Below, in pieces: positions 8,094 through 16,247 of a DNA stretch of 64,000 nucleotides; position 1 is the stretch's first letter, and each line of letters begins with the position of its first letter. Under the pieces are notes generated by a model, which made no database searches, was not told the DNA's origin, and saw only the letters and a program-made list of their open reading frames with translations. Origin of the DNA: Bradyrhizobium sp. ARR65 (GTDB lineage: Bacteria > Pseudomonadota > Alphaproteobacteria > Rhizobiales > Xanthobacteraceae); NCBI RefSeq assembly GCF_000472385.1, contig NZ_AWZU01000010.1, forward strand, positions 124,221 through 188,220. The letters are read 5' to 3'. Position numbers and translations under genes: made by a program.

Positions 8094-9593
8094 TCAGGAG
8101 GGGGTATGAGGTGACGCAGGTCCGTCGTATATCATGATGGAGGCGCCAGATTGCGACGTAAGGCGATTGGACATGTGCGTGTCCGAGGTCACTCCTCCCT
8201 TCATCTCCGGATTGTGAACCGCCCCAACCACGACCGGCCGGTCAATATCACCGTTGATGTAGCCGACCAGAACTTCCGTTCCGGGGACCAACGGACAATG
8301 AAAGCCGGTTTGATTCGGACCTGCATAAGGTTCTAGCTTGCGCACATAGTCGCTGCGCGACCCCTCGGCTGGTTCATCGGCGAACATAAGCTGCAGCTTG
8401 TAGCGGCCCTGGTCGTCAATCTCGGCCCGCCCGTTCCAGGCTTCTCCATCGACTGTGGCGGTGTGGAGGCCGACGCCTGGCGGCACAGGCGTCATCGCAA
8501 CCGGTCGATAAGGCACGTCCGAGCGGATGCAATGGACCATGTTTTGGTAGGCTCGCCCATTTTGCGCGAATGCGCGGAATCCGGCCGGCCCCGGGCGATA
8601 GGCCGAGTGATCCGCAGCAATGACGAGATATTCACCGTTGAAGCGGGGATGGCCCTCCAGTCCGAAAATGACGCCAGCGCGCAGCTCGGGTGCGTCGCTG
8701 TGGGCGATATACATTGTCTGCCCGGCGCAGATCTGTTCGGCACGGATCCGGGCCAGCGCTGTCGCTTCTGCGTCGTTCGCAAAATGCCCGCCGAAACGCG
8801 AGGCTTTGCCCAAGAAACCGCTACCTTGCCCGACCTGCTTATCGCCGAACACGAGGGTAGGAACCGTTTCGTTATAATCGCGAAGCTCGATCGTCTTTGT
8901 GGAGAGAACCCGGCGCTGCCGGAACGACAGAACAGCGCTTTCGTCGACGCCTCGCGCTGACTTGCGCTCGTGCTGGCGCGCATACAGAATTGTCGACTTG
9001 GTGCCGAACTTGACGTTGGGGAAGGCCAGATTCTTGTCACCGAAGACGACGGTTTCACCGTCGTCTTCTTGCTTGAAGAAATAGAAAATTCCATTCCGTT
9101 CGCAAAGGCGAGAAATGAACGCCAGATCACTTTCATTGTACTGCACAACATAATTTTGCTTGGCATAGCGATCAAGGTTGTATTCGGCGGGAATGCTGAT
9201 GCTCGCTTTGCTTAACTGCTGCTTAATGATGTCATCGACGCCCATCGGTTGACCAGGGCCATAAATGCGGCTCGCGATCGAGAGCTCGGCGACCGCAAAG
9301 CGCGGCCGCAGGACGAACTGGAGCACCCGCAGATCAGTTACCGTTGGATCCAGTTCCTCGACTTGGGCGCAGAGGCCCGAGGCATTCCATCGCCCGCATG
9401 CGGTTTTGACAGACAGCTTGGCGCGCTCGCCTATCAAAGAGCCGGTATCGACGTCGCTCGACGTCGTGGCGTAGATCACGCAACTGAACGGCAAGGAAAT
9501 GCACTCTGTGCCCTCGAACCCTTGGACGTCGAGCTCAATGTTGGGCTTGCTGTGAATGTCCAGGTCAATACTGAGATTGGAGTCGTTGGTCAT
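8094..9593 (-). CDS. vgrG: VgrG (TssI), T6SS spike protein, short form
   Basis: The 499-residue product has the VgrG order: gp27-like domains (residues about 20-370, with FVLRPRFAVAEL and YVVQYNESDLAFISRLCERNGIFYFF) followed by the gp5-like OB domain (GRYKLQLMFADEP...YAGPNQTGFHCPLVPGTEVLVGYINGDIDRPVVVGAVHNPE). It stops soon after HMSNRLTSQSGASIMIYDG. Most of the C-terminal beta-helix usual in VgrG proteins of 600-700 residues is therefore missing. Either the protein is naturally short and the needle is supplied by another protein, or it lost its tail. The start has a 190-base leader from the upstream sigma-54 promoter. Confidence 0.92.
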   Translation of the reverse strand: MTNDSNLSIDLDIHSKPNIELDVQGFEGTECISLPFSCVIYATTSSDVDTGSLIGERAKLSVKTACGRWNASGLCAQVEELDPTVTDLRVLQFVLRPRFAVAELSIASRIYGPGQPMGVDDIIKQQLSKASISIPAEYNLDRYAKQNYVVQYNESDLAFISRLCERNGIFYFFKQEDDGETVVFGDKNLAFPNVKFGTKSTILYARQHERKSARGVDESAVLSFRQRRVLSTKTIELRDYNETVPTLVFGDKQVGQGSGFLGKASRFGGHFANDAEATALARIRAEQICAGQTMYIAHSDAPELRAGVIFGLEGHPRFNGEYLVIAADHSAYRPGPAGFRAFAQNGRAYQNMVHCIRSDVPYRPVAMTPVPPGVGLHTATVDGEAWNGRAEIDDQGRYKLQLMFADEPAEGSRSDYVRKLEPYAGPNQTGFHCPLVPGTEVLVGYINGDIDRPVVVGAVHNPEMKGGVTSDTHMSNRLTSQSGASIMIYDGPASPHTPS

Positions 9594-9793
9594 CGGTACA
9601 CCAGGTCACATTGTGGCAGCGCTAACAACGCTTGTCACAGTTGCGCGGAGCGAGAGTCGATCCCGGGTCCGAAGCACTCAATAGAACGATACCTCACATT
9701 CAAGGCACACGGGTTGAAGAGAAAAAAGGAGAGCATCGCTGGTCTAGCGCTCCTGCCTGTACTCGGCCTGCCAGTGTGGCAGCTGCAGCTCAA

Positions 9794-9810
9794 TAGCAAC
9801 AGCCGTGCCA
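9794..9810 (-). promoter_or_regulatory. Sigma-54 -24/-12 promoter of vgrG
   Basis: On the minus strand it reads TGGCACGGCTGTTGCTA, a perfect TGGCAC-N5-TTGCW match with GG and GC 10 bases apart. It is about 200 bp upstream of the vgrG start, and the predicted transcript begins near 9782. Confidence 0.85.
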
Positions 9811-9871
9811 ATGGCGTCTCCTCATTTGAGCTACTGATTAGGTTTTGAAGAACCGAGGTTTGCCAATTAAA

Positions 9872-9887
9872 TGTTCTCAGCCTGACA
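9872..9887 (-). promoter_or_regulatory. NifA upstream activator site for vgrG
   Basis: TGTTCTCAGCCTGACA on the + strand is a perfect TGT-N10-ACA. It lies 62 bp upstream of the -24 element, or about 95-100 bp from the predicted transcript start, which is the normal position for NifA binding. Confidence 0.75.
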
Positions 9888-9902
9888 CGGACGGGCGCGA
9901 CT

Positions 9903-9941
9903 GTCAGGTTCTGGACGAGAGGTAAGCTGGTCGAACCTGAC
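9903..9941. repeat. Perfect 9-bp inverted repeat upstream of the vgrG NifA site
   Basis: GTCAGGTTC at 9903-9911 is mirrored by GAACCTGAC at 9933-9941, with a 21-base spacer. It lies 16 bp upstream of the NifA site. It has no T run, so it is not a terminator. It may be an operator for a second regulator. Confidence 0.5.
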
Positions 9942-10924
9942 ATAATGTCTCATCATTACATCGCATGATTTGTCGCTCGACAAGGCAAACTTTATAGCTG
10001 GCGTGTAGAGCGACGGTCTAAGATGATCAGCAGTTGACATGCACGCGAGGCTACCAAAGAGAGTCCTTCGAGGGCTGATGGCGAGCCTGTTTGGTGAGCC
10101 ACAACATTGAAGATGGTACTTCGATTCTAAGACGGGTGGACAAACAGACATGTCGATTAATGAACAGAAAGTGTTTGTGACTGAACAGACAGTCCAGATT
10201 GGTCTGTTTCAGTTTCTGGCATCGCGATCTATCCTAGCCTGAGCACCTCAGAAAAGAAGCGACGCGCCTTGTGCTTCTAAGAGGCGGCCGCGTTCCACCA
10301 CTTCAGGCTAGACGTGGCACTGAAGATTGTGACCGCTTGGATGCGGATGCCTGCGGTTATGAAATCGTCGAGAAGGATCATGACGCCAGCGCCGCACCGT
10401 CGCAGCCGAAAGATGACGAGCGCCAGGCGAGCCTGACCCTTGAGCACTAATCGCCTTCGAGCAGAACTGTCTTCGCGCACTCACAGCCGAGATAACCTCG
10501 GAGCTATCGAGGGTGCGGACGTTACGACGAGAAGGACAGAAATGAGTTCGGGTCGGTGTGCAGGCAAGGAAAGGGATCCGAGGAGCAGAGCGTGAGCCGC
10601 AGAAGAGCCGGCGGCTTGAGCTTCTCGTCGACCGGGATTATACGGCCGCCGATCGACTCGCTATTGCTTGGGTGGAGCTGCCATCTTGAGCGAACGCGAG
10701 AACGAGTGTCGAGAAGTGCAGATGATCGACGTCGTCAGATATGGCGCTGCCAAATGACGGAGTGTGGGCTGTTGGCAGATTGATCCGAACAAGCTGGAAC
10801 CGCGGCTGCTTTTCAATTTGAAAACATCGGACAAGACGGCCCAACCGAACTCACGGGATGTGCGCGCTTCGGATCGAGCGAACATGCCTTGCCGCGGCAG
10901 TTGTAGCTTTTACCGGAGGCGCGC
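9942..10924. other. 1 kb spacer between vgrG promoter and effector-like gene
   Basis: I see no supported gene here. Short frames lack family motifs. No clear tts box (the T3SS-regulator site) was found upstream of the gene at 10925. Confidence 0.5.
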
Positions 10925-12319
10925 ATGAGTGATAGCAGCGTCGGCTCTAACGAGGGGACCGACCGTTATGCGGTGGATAGGCGGCTTTATAAGGACTTCT
11001 GGGACTGGCTTGCTGCGAAGCTCCCGGACCGCCGCTCCCGCGGCGCCTACATCGCCGCAAATGATATGCGCGATTTTCTCGAGTGGATCCGCGAGACGAA
11101 CAGACCCCCACTGGCCGACCGGATTGCGCGGCCGTCGTTAGACACCGACGTGCAAGCCTATGCAGCCGACTATATAGGACGTGATGTACCGGCGATTAGC
11201 GGGTTTCGTAACCGTCTGCTGAATTTGCGAGATATGCTTCGGGATTTCCGCCATGCCGAGTTCGAGAATTGGGCCACTGAGAGGCATGTGATGCTTCAGG
11301 CCTTTAATGAGTCCAGGCCGTCATCGGGCAGCCGCAATGATTCCGTGCCGTCATCGGGCAGCCGCCGTAGCAGCAGCGGCTCCCATGAGGGACCCGGCCC
11401 CCATGACGAGGATTGGCCGCTCCATCAGCACTTTTGGAAATGGCTTACTGATGAGCTCCCGAACCGCCGCTTCCGCGGTGCCGACTATGCCGCAGGCGAT
11501 ATCTACGATTTGCTCGAGTGGATCCACGAGACCAATAGACCCCCAATGGTCAACCGGATTGCGCTGCCGTCGTTCGATACCGACGTGCAAGCATATGCAG
11601 ACGCCTGTATAGGGCGCGATGCACCGGCGATTGGCGGGTTTCGTAACCGTCTGCTGAATTTGCGAGATATGCTTCGGGATTTCCACCATGCCGAGTTCGA
11701 GAACTGGGCCCGTGCGAGCGGTGCGATGTTTCAGGACTTCGAAAACGTCGGGCCATCGTCATCACCACTGGCGCCCAGAACGCCGTCGGATCGCCCGACC
11801 ATTGCAGTCGGCGCAGCGGCTGGGCAGGCACACCGTGACTTCGGAGCTTATGTCCTCCCCAGTTGGAGCGGCGGCCTTGCCCCGGACCCATTGATCGCGG
11901 AATTGCGAGAAAGCGGCCTCCTGCCGGCGGTATTGCGACCGCAAAGTGTGCTTATCAACGGCGCGCGCTATGCCGCCGTATTGTGGCCCGGGCGGGTGCC
12001 CGGGACCCCAAACAATCCGGAAGGCAAGAACTTTATTCTCACCCCTGGATACCAGGAGCTAGGGCTGCAGCTCCACCCGGGAGTTGAGCGGATGAATGAA
12101 ATCGAGCCATTGCCCGATATCGGAGAGAGTGTCGGCCGTGACTGGGTCCACGGCCCGCGCGTGGCCGACGACTTCCTGATCAGCATACTGCGGGAGTTCA
12201 GACTTCTGCCGACCCCGGAGGTCCCAATGACACGTTTCTACATCCACCGTGAGCCGTACACGGCCGAATCGGGACCAGACGGCCGGATCCTTGTCATCCA
12301 TCGGCTCCAAGCACCCTAA
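10925..12319 (+). CDS. Effector-like protein with tandem helical repeats and two shared C-terminal modules
   Basis: This 464-residue protein starts at an ATG after ACCGGAGGCGCGC. Two nearly identical helical repeats (residues about 16-130 and 161-275) share FWxWLxxxLPxRRxRG, FRNRLLNLRDMLRDF and HAEFENWA. The C-terminal part holds two copies of a roughly 75-residue module (about 303-385 and 399-464) with APDPLIAELRESGLLP, PNNPEGKNFIL and FYIHREPYTAESG. The same module appears in the gene at 13.2-14.6 kb, in the pseudogene at 36-37.5 kb and in the NopD-like protease at 37.8-39.1 kb. The N-terminus is Ser-rich, as in type III secreted proteins. A translocated effector is likely, but no catalytic motif is visible. 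A nearby tts box was sought and not found. Confidence 0.65.
   Translation: MSDSSVGSNEGTDRYAVDRRLYKDFWDWLAAKLPDRRSRGAYIAANDMRDFLEWIRETNRPPLADRIARPSLDTDVQAYAADYIGRDVPAISGFRNRLLNLRDMLRDFRHAEFENWATERHVMLQAFNESRPSSGSRNDSVPSSGSRRSSSGSHEGPGPHDEDWPLHQHFWKWLTDELPNRRFRGADYAAGDIYDLLEWIHETNRPPMVNRIALPSFDTDVQAYADACIGRDAPAIGGFRNRLLNLRDMLRDFHHAEFENWARASGAMFQDFENVGPSSSPLAPRTPSDRPTIAVGAAAGQAHRDFGAYVLPSWSGGLAPDPLIAELRESGLLPAVLRPQSVLINGARYAAVLWPGRVPGTPNNPEGKNFILTPGYQELGLQLHPGVERMNEIEPLPDIGESVGRDWVHGPRVADDFLISILREFRLLPTPEVPMTRFYIHREPYTAESGPDGRILVIHRLQAP
10980..11725 (+). repeat. Intragenic tandem duplication, 435-bp period
   Basis: Bases near 11191-11268 recur at 11626-11703 with only a few changes, and protein similarity extends over about 115 residues on each side. 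The near identity at DNA level points to a recent in-frame duplication inside the effector-like gene. Confidence 0.8.
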
Positions 12320-13214
12320 AGAACGCGTTTGGGCTGCAAACCGCATTCGACTGGAGCAGATGGAGGCGGAGTCACCATCATCTGCTACAGCGTAATGAGA
12401 CTAATTGGATAACCTGCAAAATGGTTGGCGATACCTTGGAATAAGTCGCACGGCCTTGCCGATTGTTGCGCAGTGCCGGATCGATTGCTTCGCGCCGCAG
12501 CTCATGACGCGAGGCAGCCTGAAAGATCATGGTGTCCAGTGATCGAGAAACTCTTAGCGGTTACTCTACGCCTCGCGAGCAATGTTTCCCGCGAGGGCAT
12601 CTCCGTTCTGATCCAGGTCGTAGAACTCGGCGATGATGGAGAAGAGGCGAGCCCCGCGGCTCATTCATCGGCGCCACTACGTGCGGCATAGCCTGTGCCA
12701 CGTCCGCATCGATGCCCGCTCCCTGCATTCTATAACCCAGGAACGGCTCGCTGCGGCGCCGCACTGATCCGTGATCGACATCCTCTCTCGGCTGGAAGCC
12801 CCGCCCACGCGCCCGGTCGGCTCGGCGGCGGACAGCTGCGCAGTGAACAATTGGCTGATCAGCAGCACAGAGATCACGTTAAACATCGCCCACGCTCCGT
12901 ATCTGGGATTCCAATCCCAACAAGGCTCTTCGCCTAAATGAGCGCAATCCGCTTGCTCGCTACAGTGCTTTGGAGAGCACGCTTTGCGAGCGGCTTGCTC
13001 CGAATTGCGGCTAGCCTGATCCAGAAAGAAACCACGATCCACGTCGGTAACATTGTCGCTGAGGCTATTTTCTACCCAATCGTCCATGTCAGCCGACACT
13101 GGTGCGCCGATGTTATTCCGTCCGCTTTCCCTGACGCGCGTCGCCGAATTGAATTGGACCAGAGCACGCCCAGATCTGCTAGCTACTCAGCTCCTAGATC
13201 CGCAAGGACGGGAT
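12320..13214. other. 0.9 kb spacer between convergent effector-like genes
   Basis: No convincing gene was found. A minus-strand frame at 12677-13099 encodes a cysteine-containing stretch with a possible membrane segment (FNVISVLLISQLFTAQL), but it has no recognised family. A TGGCAC-N5-ATGCC sequence near 12687-12702 (-) resembles a -24/-12 element but has no gene behind it. Confidence 0.4.
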
Positions 13215-14570
13215 TCAACCTCCCTTAAGTCGAGGGATCAGAATAATATTCACGCCTAGCGGATTATTCGGGCTTACTTCCCTGAGCCCTCTCCCCAACA
13301 GCGCTGTATAGGGTTGACCGCGGATGTAGAAGTTTGTCATCGGATGGAGCGGTGTCGGCAAACTCCTTCTTCTGTTGAGTGCACCGATCAGGATGTCTGG
13401 GGCGGGTTGCGGCCCATGGTCCCAGCCAAGGTCGATGACATGTCCGAAATCCTCCCGCGCCACAGCGTCGCGCGTTATGGGCGACATGGCGTCATTAGAA
13501 TCCGAGCCACCGCCGCGCAATCCTGGAGACGACGGTGGGGATTCCGATGGCGGCGTTTCCCCGAAGAGCTGGGTGAAGAGCGGCGCTAGCGAGCTGTGCT
13601 GGTAAGAACTTTCTCCAGCCGCCGACGGTGCCCCATCTACTTCAAGCTGCTGTTCCAGGTCCAGGGCGAACTCCTCCAGGTCCCTCGCGTGCTCCTGAAG
13701 CATCCTGACCCCAGAGTCCACGCTGAGCCGAGGCTTACTCTTATAGAACGCCGTGATGTCTTCTTTCAGCGAGACGTCGTTGAGGCGACCGGCTATAGCC
13801 CTTCTGCTTGTCCTTTTGAGCCATCCGCTAAACCGGTTAAGAGACTTAACTGCTTGGTTGACTCTTTTCCGAGTTCCGACGAAGAGCCAAGGCTTTTCGG
13901 CGTCAATGTTCGCCCTGGCTGCCTCGGCCGCCGCGTCGATGAGCGCAGCGTCTTCGGGATAGGGACCCCGCCGAGCGGGCCGGCACGGTGCTCGATCGCG
14001 GGGCCCAAGCACGCCAGCGTGCCTTCGAAGCATCCTCAAGGCGACGAAGTGGGAGCGCGTGCCGTGAATACGTCTGAACGTCGCAAGATCTTCCTCAACG
14101 GTGTTGTCACCGAGGCGGCCGGCTATCGGGTTTTTATGCGCTCTTCGAAGCCAGTCGCTAAGCTTGCGAACAATATAAGTTGCCTTGTACACTTGTGACA
14201 CGGTGTTGAGTCGCTCCCAAGGATGCCCCGCCGCAATAGCGGCTTTGGCCGCCTCGGCCGCCGCGTTGATCAGCACAACGTCTTCGGGATGAGGAATCAC
14301 CGCGTTTCGCCGGTGCGGTGCCTGATTGCTCGAACCGGGCTGGCCACCAGGGACTGACACGTTGATTCCCCGACTAACTGCATCGCGTTCTATGCGAACG
14401 GCGGGAGTTACGAGATCTGGCGATTCAGCGAGCGTCCCGAGCGGGGCAGAACTGGCAGTTCGGCTACATTCGCCAGGGCCGAAACCCATTTCATTTCGAG
14501 ATCCGGTCGCGCCATCCGTGCTGTCGTTCCGAAATTGAGAAGCGTGCGAATTCCCTCCAGGGCCTGACAT
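13215..14570 (-). CDS. Effector-like protein with two helical repeats and one shared C-terminal module
   Basis: The 451-residue product starts at an ATG after CTCGGAGATCGAT. It has a Ser/Gly/Pro-rich N-terminus (residues 1-90), consistent with a type III secretion signal. Two homologous helical repeats follow (about 95-190 and 204-297: HPEDVVLINAAAEAAKAAI / YPEDAALIDAAAEAARANI, then WLxRxxxxxIAGRL). The C-terminal module (about 373-449) contains FGHVIDLGWDHG, APDILIGALNRR, NFYIRGQPYTALLG and NNPLGVNIIL. This matches the N-terminal part of the NopD-like protease at 37.8 kb closely but has no protease domain. It is probably a translocated effector of the NopD-associated family. The function is unknown. 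Confidence 0.65.
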   Translation of the reverse strand: MSGPGGNSHASQFRNDSTDGATGSRNEMGFGPGECSRTASSAPLGTLAESPDLVTPAVRIERDAVSRGINVSVPGGQPGSSNQAPHRRNAVIPHPEDVVLINAAAEAAKAAIAAGHPWERLNTVSQVYKATYIVRKLSDWLRRAHKNPIAGRLGDNTVEEDLATFRRIHGTRSHFVALRMLRRHAGVLGPRDRAPCRPARRGPYPEDAALIDAAAEAARANIDAEKPWLFVGTRKRVNQAVKSLNRFSGWLKRTSRRAIAGRLNDVSLKEDITAFYKSKPRLSVDSGVRMLQEHARDLEEFALDLEQQLEVDGAPSAAGESSYQHSSLAPLFTQLFGETPPSESPPSSPGLRGGGSDSNDAMSPITRDAVAREDFGHVIDLGWDHGPQPAPDILIGALNRRRSLPTPLHPMTNFYIRGQPYTALLGRGLREVSPNNPLGVNIILIPRLKGG

Positions 14571-15074
14571 ATCGATCTCCGAGGTGATTGAGAGTGGGTA
14601 TGCCTCTCATCAGCAAAGGCTGTGCCGACGCGTCCACCGATCAAGTTGTAAATGCCTGACTTGGATATTCGAGCGGCGTCCGAAAGCGATCGTCCCACTT
14701 TGGGGTACGATCGAGACCGAATATCAAGGTGCCGGTTTTGCTCCCAAGTGATTGTTGCCGCATTGGCGAGGTTGGCGCTGCATCGCCCGCCCAACCTTCG
14801 TCTTGATTCACAGCTTACGCGATCGACTCGGGCGATAAACCCACTCCGGGCAAAACTCCGGCGCACAGAAGCTGTCCACTGGCACGGCCCGTCCGCTCCG
14901 CAGCATCGAAAGTCATGTCCCGGTTGACGCTTTGCGCCCGCAAGTGGACGTCTGGCCGCGAGGAGAGTTGACGTCCATGTTGGTTTTCGGCGCAAGCCAG
15001 AGAACCGCGGTCATAGCAGCGTCCAAGGCCACAAATAAGTGGCGCTTAGTCTCGCTTTACGACAGCGTCATGCG
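14571..15074. other. 0.5 kb spacer
   Basis: No gene is supported. It separates the effector-like gene from the end of the T6SS kinase gene. Confidence 0.45.
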
Positions 15075-15944
15075 CTAGCCGCACGATCGATAGAACGAGC
15101 GCGGGCGGGCAAGACGCTGGACGAACTCACCGACGGTATCGATACGGTCGCGGCGGTTGAGGGCAAGGCCCGACGCGAGCACCCGCCATTGCGCTCGCGA
15201 AATAGTCGGCGGCGGCGGCGGTGTGAGATTTGCGTTGAGTGCCTCGTTAGCTGGCCGCTGCGCATGCGGGTGGTTGCCGGTCAGGGTCAGATAGGCGACC
15301 ACCGCGAGAGAATAGACGTCGTCGCTTTCTGCCCGTGGCTCACCCATCAGCATCTGCGGGGACGCATAAGCCGGCGTCAATAGTTCAATGTCGTCGAGCA
15401 GAGCGGTGGCGCTGTCGCGTTGCGGCGGAACGTCGAGCATGAGGGCTGTCCCAAAGTCCACAATTTTGATCTCGCCAGTCGAAGTCATGAAGATGTTTCC
15501 CGGTTTGAGGTCACCATGGACGATCCCTAGACTGTGCATGTGGACGAGACCCTGCCCGGCGGCGCGGACGATCTGAAAGGACACGGAGGGCGACAGCGGC
15601 CGTCCCTGACGATCGGCCAGGACCTGCGCCAGCGAGCGGCCCTTTAAGAACTCCATGACCAGGTAGTGGTACTTGCCGTCGTCGTCGGAATCGTAGATCC
15701 GCACCAAGTTCGGGTGTACGCAGTCGCGCAAAAGACGCGCCTCGCAGTGCAACAACTGCAATAATTTCTGGCGCATCTTCGCATGTGGTTGGATGACCTT
15801 CACTGCGACTTCTGGACTTTGTTCACGCGCCCACAGGCCGATCCGATCGATCGCACGATAGACGGTGCTGGTGCCGCCCTCGCTAATGACCTCTGCCAGA
15901 TCGAAACGGCCGCCGAGCACGTATCCCAGGGGGGCGGTACTCAC
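15075..15944 (-). CDS. T6SS-associated Ser/Thr protein kinase (PpkA-like)
   Basis: This is a Hanks-type kinase of about 289 residues. The Gly-rich loop is EGGTSTVYRA, VAVKVIQ holds the ATP lysine, HGDLKPGN is the catalytic loop and VDFGTA the metal-binding DFG; SPQ at PAYASPQML stands for APE. The catalytic loop has HGD instead of HRD, so activation-loop control may be atypical. I chose the GTG at 15944 because it forms a GTGA overlap with the stop of the upstream small gene; an upstream ATG at 16013 would lie inside that gene. It lacks the long C-terminal extension of Pseudomonas PpkA. With TagH, which has an FHA domain and sits in the same operon, it likely provides threonine-phosphorylation control of T6SS assembly. 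Confidence 0.87.
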   Translation of the reverse strand: MSTAPLGYVLGGRFDLAEVISEGGTSTVYRAIDRIGLWAREQSPEVAVKVIQPHAKMRQKLLQLLHCEARLLRDCVHPNLVRIYDSDDDGKYHYLVMEFLKGRSLAQVLADRQGRPLSPSVSFQIVRAAGQGLVHMHSLGIVHGDLKPGNIFMTSTGEIKIVDFGTALMLDVPPQRDSATALLDDIELLTPAYASPQMLMGEPRAESDDVYSLAVVAYLTLTGNHPHAQRPANEALNANLTPPPPPTISRAQWRVLASGLALNRRDRIDTVGEFVQRLARPRSFYRSCG

Positions 15945-16237
15945 AATGCAGCCTCGACCAAGCATTCGGCGATCGCACTCGAATCGTAGGTCAGCCTTTG
16001 GGCAAGAGCGCAAGACAGCACCCTGCCCGTCGGAATGTAGAGCGTCAATGATCCGTTGAGTTCTTGATACGGGATTGCCGTCACGATCTGGCTGCTGCCT
16101 ACCTGGAACGTGTCGCGTAGCTTACTCGTCGCCACCAGGGGACGGCGTACCAGCGTTGCGGGCGAACCGACCGCTCGTCCCAAGGTGCCGGCAGCGGCAT
16201 GTGCCCGCCTCCTCCCGAAAAAGCTAAGAACTCTCAC
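15941..16237 (-). CDS. Small unknown T6SS-operon protein
   Basis: I do not recognise this 98-residue protein. The GTG at 16237 is preceded by AAAGGAG six bases away, and that site overlaps the end of tssM. The stop overlaps the kinase start (GTGA). The N-terminus is basic (FFGRRRAHAAA) and the rest carries short strands (IVTAIPYQELNGSLTLYIPTGR). It occupies the position where tagF or a phosphatase gene often sits, but shows no phosphatase motif. It may be a remnant of such a gene or a small regulator of the kinase. Confidence 0.55.
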   Translation of the reverse strand: MRVLSFFGRRRAHAAAGTLGRAVGSPATLVRRPLVATSKLRDTFQVGSSQIVTAIPYQELNGSLTLYIPTGRVLSCALAQRLTYDSSAIAECLVEAAL

Positions 16238-16247
16238 GGCGCTCCTT

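Noticed and set aside
9612..9627. TGT-N10-ACA between the vgrG promoter and start codon
   Set aside because: It lies downstream of the predicted transcript start, where NifA would not act normally; probably chance.
10600..10925. Possible tts boxes before the effector-like genes (also upstream of 14570 and 39090)
   Set aside because: Only partial matches to the GTCAG...TCGAAAGCT pattern; none good enough to call.
12687..12702. TGGCAC-N5-ATGCC on the minus strand resembling a sigma-54 promoter
   Set aside because: No gene follows on that strand and no activator site was seen.
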